Shown here one piece after another: positions 1 through 6,843 of a DNA stretch of 10,752 bases; within the stretch, counting starts at the first letter, position 1; the number at the start of each line of letters is the position of its first letter. Origin of the DNA: Spirochaetaceae bacterium. Its GTDB lineage: Bacteria > Spirochaetota > Spirochaetia > B11-G9. Made by a program: the position numbers and the translations under genes. The stretch lies in assembly GCA_030643345.1 (NCBI GenBank), contig DAOWMA010000030.1, positions 1-10,752 of the forward strand, given 5' to 3'. Under the pieces are notes generated by a model that worked only from the letters and a program-made list of their open reading frames with translations, did not search any database and was not told the origin of the DNA.

Positions 1-2258
1 AAAACAGGTAATGGTTTCTTCTGTAATGAGTCATTGCAGATTACTTTTTTTTCAGGAAGATATTTTTGAAGAATATTTCCAATATCTATTTGTGAAAATG
101 GTTTGATTATAACATCGTTCATCCCATATGTCTTAAAAGATTCAACTTTATCCGGCATTACTTCTGCAGTTAGTGCTATTATTGGTACTGGTTTCTTCTC
201 AGTCCCTTTCTCGAAATCCCGTAATTTTACAGTAACTTCTGTTCCAGTGAGCTTTGGCATCTGGATGTCCAGAAAAACAAGATCATATCTTTCCTTGTAT
301 GCTTTTTGCAGTGCTTCTTCTCCATCATCCACGTAGGTTCCATCTATGCCAAAATCATTTAGAATAGTTTTTAATAGCATTATATTGATTCTGTTATCAT
401 CAGCAGCCAGAATTTTAACATCAGGAAAAATCATTTTTGCTTTATCTTCTGTTAGTATTTCAGGTATGCTTTCAGCTTCTAAAAGAGGCAGGAGGACTGT
501 GAATTCGCTTCCAGAACCGTTCCTGCTTTTTACAGATATGCTCCCACCAAAACGATCAATAATTTTTTTTGTTATTGGTAATCCCAGGCCTGTACCACTG
601 TACTTTCGTGCTATAGAAGATTCTCCCTGATCAAATTCATTAAAAATGGTATCAATTTTTCCTTCGGGTATGCCAATACCGTTGTCTTTGATAATAATAT
701 TAAAGAAGTTGGTATTGGATATTTTGTCTCCGGGAATTTTTAAAAAGACTTCAATCTTTCCTTTTTCTGTAAATTTAACAGCATTCCCAATCAGGTTTGT
801 TAGTATTTGCTTATATCGCTGTGAATCGGTTTTAATCCATTTAGGAATAGCTTCATCTATTTCCAGACTTATTATTGTATTGTTAGTTGCACTTGATGGT
901 CCAAAAGTATTGATAATTCCGTTTGTTAGTTTTCTTATATCAACTGAAGAGTTAATAATTGTAATTTCTGTTTTTTTGAATTTTGCCCATTCAAGTATTT
1001 CATTAATAATTGAAAGAAGAGTTTCTGCTGATTCTTTAATCATTTCCAGATAGTTTCGTTTCTCTTCATCATATGTTCTATTTGAAAGAATATTTGTAAA
1101 CCCCAGAATACCATTTAGAGGAGTTCTTAATTCATGACTGATATTAGCAATGAATCTCTCCTGTGTAGTAAGGGCTTTTTCAAGAAGGTTTTTTGTAATA
1201 GAAATTTTTTTTAAACTAATGCTCAATAGAAGTATTGTAAAAAATAACCCCATTGTCAGTATGATAATTATTATTAAATCATTTTTATATGATTGATTGA
1301 TTATCTTAAGTTCCTCCGAGGTTTGATAAGAAATAAAATACCCAACAGGAATATTTTCGAGATTTAATATTGGTTTAAAGGAGGCTAATATCACTTCATT
1401 TTGATAATTTTGACTGATACTGAAATTATCAAAATCCAACAATCGATCTTCCAATAGCTCCGAAAAAATTGAATTTACGCTATCAATTTCTACTTTGGTA
1501 AATAAAGAATCTGTAGAGAGAATGTTGGAATAGAAGTTGTTTTCTTCATAAAACCTATCTGATATTGTGGATTGCTGATAGTTTGATAACTCGGATGCAA
1601 AAACTTTCTTTTCCACAACCTCTTTAAGTAAAATAAATCTGTAATTACCTTGATACATCTCGTTCATGTAATCTATAAATGCATTTGCAGAGAGACTTAC
1701 CTCAACAGTACCAATGTGTTTACCATCATAGGATATAGGGTAAACGTACCTGAAACCGTTAAAAATTCTACCTTCCTCAAATCCTGAAATGGTTTGCTTT
1801 AACAGGTTGGCACTTGCAATCGTTGCCCGGATATCTGTCAGATCATCACCATATTTATCCGGCCTATGCATTCGTAAAAATGAGATGTTTTCTTTTGAAT
1901 GAAAATGAATTTGCTTAATACCATATTGTAATGAACAGTAATAAACTCCTTTGAGTTTTTCAAATAGTAATTTTCTGTAATAATCCTTTTTATCTACAGT
2001 TTTCGACTCAACGCCTTTTGCAAAAATATTGATTATATCAGATGATTGGATAATATTATTGGAAATCAATTTTGAAATATCTTCAAAATGATGTAGTCCT
2101 GAATTTACCTGCATTGATAGGCTTAATGATCTATCAGAATATACATGATTAGTCATTATTTTATATTTGGATTGGGCATCGAAGATAAGAAATAAACCGA
2201 TTATAATAGGAAGGATAATAATTAGAATATAAAGTAATTTTTGTAAAGCTTTCTTCAT
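1..2258 (-). CDS. hybrid sensor histidine kinase/response regulator, C-terminus cut by window edge
   Basis: The minus strand is open without a stop from ATG at 2258 to the left edge (752 codons), preceded by a Shine-Dalgarno-like AAGGAC. An N-terminal membrane segment (about residues 5-27) and a second (about 323-345) flank a periplasmic sensor of about 295 residues. The part reading SFLRMHRPDKYGDD, then a GFE.GR and NGFRYVYPI stretch, resembles the double-Cache type 3 (dCache_3) sensor. The cytoplasmic part has the phosphoacceptor H-box NISHELRTPLNGILGF with His375, an N-box around Asn492, the G1 box DNGIGIP at Asp525, the G2 box GTGLGLP at 555-561, then a receiver domain with acidic pair Asp620/Asp621, phospho-acceptor Asp664 (FLDIQMPK) and Lys719 (IIKPF). 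The protein should therefore autophosphorylate and pass phosphate to its own receiver; an Hpt domain or partner would lie outside the window. The ligand is unknown. It is visibly more AT-rich than the hut genes and divergent from hutU. The family call is secure, the Cache subtype moderately so. Confidence 0.93.
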   Translation of the reverse strand, partial: MKKALQKLLYILIIILPIIIGLFLIFDAQSKYKIMTNHVYSDRSLSLSMQVNSGLHHFEDISKLISNNIIQSSDIINIFAKGVESKTVDKKDYYRKLLFEKLKGVYYCSLQYGIKQIHFHSKENISFLRMHRPDKYGDDLTDIRATIASANLLKQTISGFEEGRIFNGFRYVYPISYDGKHIGTVEVSLSANAFIDYMNEMYQGNYRFILLKEVVEKKVFASELSNYQQSTISDRFYEENNFYSNILSTDSLFTKVEIDSVNSIFSELLEDRLLDFDNFSISQNYQNEVILASFKPILNLENIPVGYFISYQTSEELKIINQSYKNDLIIIIILTMGLFFTILLLSISLKKISITKNLLEKALTTQERFIANISHELRTPLNGILGFTNILSNRTYDEEKRNYLEMIKESAETLLSIINEILEWAKFKKTEITIINSSVDIRKLTNGIINTFGPSSATNNTIISLEIDEAIPKWIKTDSQRYKQILTNLIGNAVKFTEKGKIEVFLKIPGDKISNTNFFNIIIKDNGIGIPEGKIDTIFNEFDQGESSIARKYSGTGLGLPITKKIIDRFGGSISVKSRNGSGSEFTVLLPLLEAESIPEILTEDKAKMIFPDVKILAADDNRINIMLLKTILNDFGIDGTYVDDGEEALQKAYKERYDLVFLDIQMPKLTGTEVTVKLRDFEKGTEKKPVPIIALTAEVMPDKVESFKTYGMNDVIIKPFSQIDIGNILQKYLPEKKVICNDSLQKKPLPV

Positions 2259-2372
2259 GTCCTTAATTATAGGTATTCTTATATGGAAAAGCAAGTTTGA
2301 TAATATTTTAAAAGTTATTCTTTACAAATTAGAAGGGGGAGCCTAGAATGCTTTCATCGAAGGAGATACAAA
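2259..2372. other. divergent intergenic region between the kinase and hutU
   Basis: This AT-rich gap must hold the start signals of both divergent genes. For hutU only a weak promoter is visible (TTCTTA at 2276-2281, 17 bases, GATAAT at 2299-2304). The hutU ribosome binding site AAGGAG (2360-2365) lies 7 bases before ATG 2373, and there is no in-frame start further upstream, which fixes that start. A second strong site, AAGGGGGAG (2332-2340), precedes ATG 2348, which opens a 21-codon frame ending at 2413 inside hutU in another frame. I see no palindrome like those before gltB. Confidence 0.55.
2300..2327 (-). promoter_or_regulatory. candidate sigma70 promoter for the hybrid kinase
   Basis: Read on the minus strand, TTGTAA (2327-2322) is followed after 16 bases by TATTAT (2305-2300), matching the -35 and -10 consensus at 4/6 and 5/6. 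Transcription would start near 2293, leaving a leader of about 35 bases that contains the AAGGAC ribosome binding site. A closer TATAAT on the same strand ends only 7 bases before the ATG and would give a leaderless message, so the promoter choice is uncertain. Confidence 0.3.
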
Positions 2373-4063
2373 ATGAATCAACGACCAATGTACATGGAAG
2401 AAAAACCAGATAAACCTATAAGAGCAGCCAGAGGAACAGCCCTGCGGGCAAAAACCTGGGAGGCTGAGGCAGCATTACGTATGCTTGGAAATAACCTTGA
2501 TCCGGAGGTAGCACTTATACCGGATGAATTAATTGTTTACGGCGGCGCCGGAAGAGCAGCGAGAAACTGGAGAGAATATAATAAAATTCATAAAGCACTA
2601 CAGGACCTTGCTGTAGATGAAACACTTATGGTCCAGTCCGGGAAGGCTGTGGGGGTCCTTAAAACCCATGAGCATAGTCCCAGAGTTCTTATTGCAAACA
2701 GCAATATTGTTCCGGCATGGTCAACTCAGGATAACTTCGACAAGTACGATGCAATGGGGCTTACCATGTATGGTCAGATGACCGCTGGAAGCTGGATATA
2801 TATTGGAACTCAGGGGATCCTTCAGGGAACATACCAGACCCTGGCTTCATTGGCCGATATGCATTTTGGGGGAAGCCTTAGAGGAAAGTTTGTGTTAAGC
2901 GGGGGACTTGGCGGGATGAGCGGTGCCCAGCCTCTTGCCATTACCATGGCTGAAGGTATTGCAATTGTTGTTGAGGCAGATCCCAAACGAGCTGCACTTA
3001 AGGTTAATGAGGGTTACTGTGACAGGTTGACCAGTAGTCTTGATGAAGCTGTAAGCTGGATGGAGGAAGCAAAACACAAGGGTGAGACTCTTTCAATTGC
3101 CCTTGTTGGGAATACGGCAGTTGTTTTTCCTGAACTTGTAAAAAGGGGTATTATTCCTGATGTTGTAACCGATCAGACTTCCAGCCACGATCTTCTTGAC
3201 TATGCTGCAATTGGTGATCTGACAGAAATGAGGTCCCTGAAAAAAACTAATCCGGAAGACTATAGGAAACGTGCTCGCCAGGCAATAGTTTTACATACCC
3301 AGGCTATTATTGACATGCAGAAACAGGGAGCAGTTGCCTTTGATTATGGTAATAACCTTCGGGGGCAGGCAGAACTGGGCGGACTAAAGGTAAGGGACAA
3401 TAAGGGCAAATTCCTGTATCCCGGATTTGTACCTGCATACATACGTCCTTTATTTTGTGAAGGCCGTGGCCCTTTCAGATGGGCAGCTCTTTCCGGGAAA
3501 GAGAGTGATATATCAAAACTGGATGATCTTGTCTTAAGTTATTTCCTCACGATGAAATTCTTACCCGCTGGATTAACCTGGCCAGAGAGAAGGTCCCTGC
3601 TCAGGGTCTGCCCAATAGAATCTGCTGGCTTGGTCTTGGAGAACGTGCAGAGTTTGCCATGCGCATGAATGATATGGTAAAAAGCGGAGAGCTTGAAGCC
3701 CCTATTGTTATTGGACGGGACCATCTCGACTGTGGTTCAGTAGCATCTCCCAATAGGGAAACTGAGGATATGCGTGACGGCAGTGATGCAATAGCCGACT
3801 GGCCTCTGTTAAATGCCATGTCTTCAGTTGCTTCCGGTGCCGACTGGGTATCGATCCATAACGGTGGTGGTGTGGGTATAGGAAAAGCAACCCATGCCGG
3901 ACAGGTGATTGTTGCTACAGGAACTGATGAAAAGGCTGTAAGGCTGGAAAGGGTCCTAAACTCCGATCCAAGTTTCGGTATTTTCAGACATGTAGATGCC
4001 GGTTATCCTGAGGCCATAGATTTTGCCAGGAAAAAGAAGGTCAATATTCCCGGGATGGTTTAG
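2373..4063 (+). pseudogene. hutU: urocanate hydratase (urocanase), disrupted by a one-base frameshift
   Basis: Urocanase (EC 4.2.1.49) uses tightly bound NAD+ to hydrate urocanate to 4-imidazolone-5-propionate, the second step of cytoplasmic histidine breakdown. The first frame (2373-3668) contains GGAGRAARNW (57-66), GGLGGMSGAQP (177-187, NAD+ site) and the family stretch FDYGNN. It then drifts into unrelated sequence ending in LPCA. Family sequence resumes in the next frame from 3545 (PHDEILTRWINLARE, then QGLPNRICW) and continues to the TAG at 4061-4063. Adding one T to the TTT run at 3542-3544 restores a single 563-residue protein, close to the usual 555-560. The essential signature cysteine in RICW (Cys418 after repair, equivalent to about Cys410 of Pseudomonas putida) lies beyond the break, so the truncated product should be inactive. 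Every other region is well conserved, which indicates a very recent mutation or a base-calling error. The AAGGAG site and good spacing support the start. Confidence 0.93.
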
Positions 4064-4070
4064 CACCCTT

Positions 4071-4105
4071 CTATTCCGGGCGTTCCCCTGGATAGGGGCG
4101 AATAG
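4071..4105 (+). terminator. imperfect hairpin after hutU, possible weak terminator
   Basis: CTATTC (4071-4076) pairs with GAATAG (4100-4105), and CCCC (4085-4088) pairs with GGGG (4095-4098) around a short loop, with an asymmetric internal bulge. It starts 8 bases after the hutU stop. No clean run of T follows, so efficient intrinsic termination is doubtful. It could equally be an mRNA-stabilising hairpin or a border of the inserted accessory patch. Confidence 0.3.
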
Positions 4106-4144
4106 GATGATATTTATTAGTTATAGGTAATTATTGCTAAACAT

Positions 4145-4173
4145 TTGACATAATAACACACCGTGTGTATAAT
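4145..4173 (+). promoter_or_regulatory. consensus sigma70 promoter of hicAB
   Basis: TTGACA (4145-4150) and TATAAT (4168-4173) are separated by exactly 17 bases, a perfect match to both hexamers. The predicted start point falls at about 4179-4181, on or next to the hicA ATG at 4180, so the message is predicted to be leaderless. The GTG at 4165, which would lengthen hicA by five codons, lies before this start point and is therefore unlikely to be used. Confidence 0.85.
4156..4168. promoter_or_regulatory. 13-bp palindrome in the hicAB promoter spacer, likely HicB operator
   Basis: ACACAC and GTGTGT form perfect 6-base inverted arms around a single central C. The repeat fills most of the spacer between -35 and -10 and touches the first base of the -10 box. 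Antitoxins with ribbon-helix-helix domains, including HicB, commonly bind such palindromes to repress their own promoter. Assigning it to this HicB is inference from position. Confidence 0.6.
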
Positions 4174-4179
4174 TTATCT

Positions 4180-4377
4180 ATGAGAAGCTCTGAAATTATT
4201 AAAATCCTTAAAAAAGATGGTTGGGTTTTACACAATATAAGAGGTTCCCATCATCAGTTTAAACACTCTGAGAAGGCTGGAAAGGTTACTATTCCACACC
4301 CTAAGTCAGACTTACCAAAAGGGACTACAAAAAGTATTTTTAAACAAGCTGGATTAAACTGGAGGGATTTTATATGA
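4180..4377 (+). CDS. hicA: HicA-family mRNA interferase toxin
   Basis: This encodes a 65-residue protein with the complete HicA pattern: an N-terminal helix SSEIIKILKKDGW, then RGSHHQF with the predicted catalytic histidine His24, a VTIPHPKSDLPKGT strand-turn and the final helix TKSIFKQAGLNW. HicA toxins have a double-stranded-RNA-binding-like fold and cleave mRNA, halting translation until the partner antitoxin binds them. ATG 4180 was chosen because the consensus -10 box ends at 4173. No ribosome binding site precedes it, consistent with leaderless translation. The stop codon overlaps the hicB start in ATGA. The family usually has 55-80 residues, so it appears full length, and no key residue is missing. 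The gene sits between hutU and the other hut genes and is more A-rich than they are, suggesting acquisition. Confidence 0.92.
   Translation: MRSSEIIKILKKDGWVLHNIRGSHHQFKHSEKAGKVTIPHPKSDLPKGTTKSIFKQAGLNWRDFI
4361..4366 (+). promoter_or_regulatory. strong ribosome binding site of hicB inside hicA
   Basis: GGAGGG lies 7 bases before the hicB ATG, within the last codons of hicA. It contrasts with the absence of any such site before hicA, implying that the antitoxin is translated more strongly than the toxin from the shared message. Confidence 0.75.
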
Positions 4378-4781
4378 GATACGCAATTTTTATTGAAAAA
4401 GACTCCTCATCTGATTATGGAGTAACAGTACCAGATTTGCCAGGATGTTTTTCTGCAGGCCCAACAATTGACGAAGCTATTGCTAATGCCCAGGAAGCTA
4501 TACTTACTCATATTGAAGGGATGTTTATGGATAATGATACTATCCCTACCAGGTCTTCAATAGAAACACTCAAACAAAAACACAAAAACAGGGGATATAT
4601 TTGGGCTCTATGTGATATTGATACATCAAAACTTTCAGAAAATATTAAACGTGTTAATATTACTATTCCTGAAAGATTGCTAACAAAAATTGATACATAT
4701 GCTAAAGATGAGGGAGAAACCAGATCAGGATTTCTTACTCATGCGGCATTGGAATATATATCAAGGAATTCTTATCAATAA
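4374..4781 (+). CDS. hicB: HicB-family antitoxin with ribbon-helix-helix DNA-binding domain
   Basis: HicB neutralises HicA by binding it and represses the operon. The 135-residue protein begins with the degenerate RNase H-like HicB fold: a strand RYAIFIEKD, then YGVTVPDLPGCFSAGPTIDEAIANA (about 15-39) and a following helix with EAILTHIEGM. The C-terminal part from about residue 92 (KRVNITIPERLLTKIDTYA, then TRSGFLTHAALEYI) is a typical ribbon-helix-helix domain, placing it in the class of HicB proteins that bind DNA through this domain rather than helix-turn-helix. The ATG overlaps the hicA stop by four bases and has a strong ribosome binding site, so the two genes are translationally coupled. 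The 13-bp palindrome in the promoter spacer is its probable target. It appears intact. Confidence 0.92.
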   Translation: MRYAIFIEKDSSSDYGVTVPDLPGCFSAGPTIDEAIANAQEAILTHIEGMFMDNDTIPTRSSIETLKQKHKNRGYIWALCDIDTSKLSENIKRVNITIPERLLTKIDTYAKDEGETRSGFLTHAALEYISRNSYQ

Positions 4782-4904
4782 GGCGCAATAAAATCCTATA
4801 ACAGCAAATACCTGGTTCCGTTGCACTCTACCCCAGGATGCCATTGGTGCTCTTCGAATTGCACAAAATCCATGGCGGGCAAAGAAAAGAATCAGGAATA
4901 ATAT
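4782..4904. other. unexplained stretch between hicB and the RhuM remnant
   Basis: After the hicB stop, about 120 bases hold no recognisable gene. The segment at about 4807-4876 is richer in G and C than its surroundings. One plus-strand frame is open from just after TAA at 4789 to TGA at 4906-4908 (roughly 38 codons) and includes QDAIGALRIAQNPW, which looks protein-like but has no start codon and matches no family I recognise. It may be another gene fragment left in this accessory patch. Confidence 0.35.
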
Positions 4905-5159
4905 TTGACTGAAAACGGTATTGATAAACAGATTATCTCCGTGGGATATAGAGTGAAATCCTATCGTGGTGTTTATTCCTTTTTAGCAATGACCGGAAAG
5001 GAGATACTAAATCATAATGGTAAAATCAGCCATGAAAAAGCTGTCGAAAAAGCACATAAAGAGTATAATCTTTATAAAGATAGAATAAAAGACAGAATTA
5101 CCCGGGTAGAGAGAGATTTTATCAGGCAGATTGAAAGTGAAACAAAGAGTATAAAGTAG
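4905..5159 (+). pseudogene. RhuM-family gene remnant with an internal deletion
   Basis: The frame from TTG 4905 gives 84 residues. Residues about 6-21 (DKQIISVGYRVKSYRG) resemble the conserved centre of RhuM-family proteins (PF13310), where this segment is normally followed by a QFRIWAT-like stretch and well over 100 further residues. Here it jumps at once to a sequence resembling the family's extreme C-terminus: FLAMTGKEILNHNGKISHEKA, then an EY.LYKDRIKDRITRVERDF helix. Complete RhuM proteins are usually around 300-350 residues, so both the N-terminal part and a large middle part are missing. Biochemical function of the family is not established; members are common in genomic islands and phage-like regions. 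The short frame has a weak AGGA before the TTG, so a small peptide could still be made. The family match is from memory of conserved motifs. Confidence 0.66.
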
Positions 5160-5160
5160 A

Positions 5161-5166
5161 AAGGAG
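5161..5166 (+). promoter_or_regulatory. ribosome binding site of ftcD
   Basis: AAGGAG lies 6 bases before ATG 5173, just after the stop of the RhuM remnant, and fixes the ftcD start. I see only a weak promoter candidate for ftcD (CTGTCG at 5041-5046, 17 bases, TATAAT at 5064-5069) inside the remnant, so whether ftcD is transcribed from there or by readthrough from upstream is unclear. Confidence 0.7.
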
Positions 5167-5172
5167 CAGGAC

Positions 5173-6843
5173 ATGAAAAAACTTGTTGAGTGTGTGCCTA
5201 ATTTTAGTGAGGGAAGGGACAAGTCTGTAATTGATGCTATAGCAGGTGCAATCTCATCTGTGGAAGGAATAAAACTCCTTAATGTTGATATGGGATATGA
5301 CACAAACAGAACAGTTGTTACCTTTGCAGGAGAAGCAGATATAATTGTAGAAGCCGGTTTCAGGGGGATTAAAAAGGCTTCAGAACTAATTGATATGAGC
5401 AGGCAGACCGGTGAGCATCCCCGAATGGGGGCTACAGATGTTTTTCCTTTTATCCCCTTAAGCGGTATAACAGAAGAAGAGTGTCTTGCTCTTGCTGAAG
5501 AGCTTGCTGGAAGAGTGGGCAATGAACTTAAAATACCTGTTTATATGTATGCAAAATCTGCAAAAAACACAGAGAGGGTTCGACTTCCGGATATAAGAGC
5601 AGGTGAATATGAAGCTTTGGATACGAAAATAAAATCCGGTAATTTTGATCCTGACTACGGCTCTGCTGTTTTCAATTCTTCTGCAGGAGCTACTGCAGTT
5701 GGTGTAAGAGATTTTCTTCTTGCATACAATATAAATCTTTCTACCAGAGATAAAAAAATAGCCAGCGATATTGCCTTAACAGTAAGAGAGAAAGGCCGGG
5801 CAAAGCGTGATAATAAAGGCGTTATTATTCGGGATAAGGAAGGAAAAGCTGTAAAGGTCCCAGGACGTTTAAGTAACTGTCAGGCTGGGGGCTGGTACAT
5901 AGATGAATATGGTTATGCCCAGGTTACAATGAATCTTACAAACTTTCATGAAACAGGTCTGCACAGAGCTTTTGACATAGTTTCAGAAGAGGCCGTAAAG
6001 AGGGGTGTAAGAGTTACCGGAAGTGAAGCTATTGGGCTTATTCCAAGAGAGGCCCTACTGGATACCGGAAAATACTATCTTGAAAAGATGGGCAAAAACA
6101 CAGGGATACCCGAAAAAGAGATAATTCATACGGCCGTGCTTTCTCTGGGACTTAATGATACAAGTTCCTTTGATCCAAAGGAGAGGGTTGTTGAATACGC
6201 TATCCGTGGAGAAGAAAACAGTCTTACAAGTATGACTATCTCTAATTTTATTGATGAATTATCCTCAGATTCCATGGCCCCTGGTGGCGGAAGTGTTTCT
6301 GCCTTAAGCGCTGCCCTTTCTGCCGGGTTAACATCTATGGTTGCCAATCTGACCTTTGGGAAAAAGGGGTATGAACGCAGTAATAAAAAGATGAAAGATA
6401 TTTCTATTAAGGCGCAGGAACTCAAAGTTCAGCTGTTGGGCCTGGTTGAGGCTGATACAGATGCATTTAATAATTATATAAGCGCCCTGCGGTTCCCTAA
6501 AAAGAGTGATACTGAAATTATTGTCAGAGCTGCCGCCATTGAAGAGGCAGCAAAAACCATGACTCTTGTTCCCCTTGAGACTTTAAAATTATGCGGAGAA
6601 ATTATTACCCTTGCAGAAACAGTTCTTAAAAGAGGTAATAAAAATGCCCTGTCAGATGCTTTTGTCGGAGTGAGTCAGGCAAATACAGCTGCCGAAGGTG
6701 CATATCTGAATGTTAGGATAAATTTACCTGAAGTTAAAGATCCTGATTTTGTGTCAGAGATACTGGAAGAAGCAGATCTTATTATTGATACAGTTTCTAA
6801 AACGCATAAGCGGCTTTTTGCTTTAGTAAAGAAGAATGTCTGA
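5173..6843 (+). CDS. ftcD: bifunctional glutamate formimidoyltransferase/formimidoyl-THF cyclodeaminase
   Basis: This cytoplasmic enzyme moves the formimino group of N-formimino-L-glutamate onto tetrahydrofolate, releasing glutamate (EC 2.1.2.5), then deaminates the product to 5,10-methenyl-THF and ammonia (EC 4.3.1.4). The 556 residues carry both activities in the order found in the mammalian enzyme. The N-terminal formiminotransferase subdomain (about 1-180) starts with LVECVPNFSEGRD and contains GEHPRMGATDVFP, with His82 at the same number as the catalytic histidine of the pig enzyme. The second subdomain (about 181-325) includes NLTNFHETG. The cyclodeaminase domain (about 350-545) has the loop MAPGGGSVSAL at 368-378. 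Length equals a complete fused protein (mammalian about 540). It follows the RhuM remnant by 13 bases, and its TGA overlaps the hutI ATG by one base. A hut pathway using FtcD yields a one-carbon unit as well as glutamate, unlike the HutG or HutF routes. Confidence 0.96.
   Translation: MKKLVECVPNFSEGRDKSVIDAIAGAISSVEGIKLLNVDMGYDTNRTVVTFAGEADIIVEAGFRGIKKASELIDMSRQTGEHPRMGATDVFPFIPLSGITEEECLALAEELAGRVGNELKIPVYMYAKSAKNTERVRLPDIRAGEYEALDTKIKSGNFDPDYGSAVFNSSAGATAVGVRDFLLAYNINLSTRDKKIASDIALTVREKGRAKRDNKGVIIRDKEGKAVKVPGRLSNCQAGGWYIDEYGYAQVTMNLTNFHETGLHRAFDIVSEEAVKRGVRVTGSEAIGLIPREALLDTGKYYLEKMGKNTGIPEKEIIHTAVLSLGLNDTSSFDPKERVVEYAIRGEENSLTSMTISNFIDELSSDSMAPGGGSVSALSAALSAGLTSMVANLTFGKKGYERSNKKMKDISIKAQELKVQLLGLVEADTDAFNNYISALRFPKKSDTEIIVRAAAIEEAAKTMTLVPLETLKLCGEIITLAETVLKRGNKNALSDAFVGVSQANTAAEGAYLNVRINLPEVKDPDFVSEILEEADLIIDTVSKTHKRLFALVKKNV

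Noticed and set aside
103..1053. Three plus-strand open frames of 77-135 codons
   Set aside because: They lie antisense to the kinase, whose minus-strand frame holds all histidine kinase and receiver motifs over 752 uninterrupted codons.
2348..2413. Histidine-rich leader peptide for attenuation of hutU
   Set aside because: The short peptide has a single histidine and no alternating hairpins or terminator are visible between it and hutU.
3538..3550. Programmed frameshifting in hutU
   Set aside because: Only TTT is present at the break, without a classic slippery heptamer, and I see no obvious strong downstream structure; urocanase is not known for recoding. A deletion or base-calling error is simpler.
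3112..3780. ACGGCA copies inside hutU (near 3112 and 3775)
   Set aside because: They are single arms inside coding sequence without the inverted partner, so chance is the likelier explanation.
3659..4063. A separate 134-residue gene starting at 3659
   Set aside because: Its sequence is the C-terminal part of urocanase, and the same frame continues the family match upstream of that ATG as far as 3545, so it is the second half of a frameshifted hutU.
4165..4179. GTG start giving hicA five extra residues
   Set aside because: The GTG lies inside the promoter, before the predicted transcription start, and HicA proteins normally begin at about the position of ATG 4180.
5007..5522. 171-codon minus-strand frame across the start of ftcD
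   Set aside because: It is antisense to well-supported ftcD coding sequence, is serine-rich in the way shadow frames often are, and has no recognisable domain.
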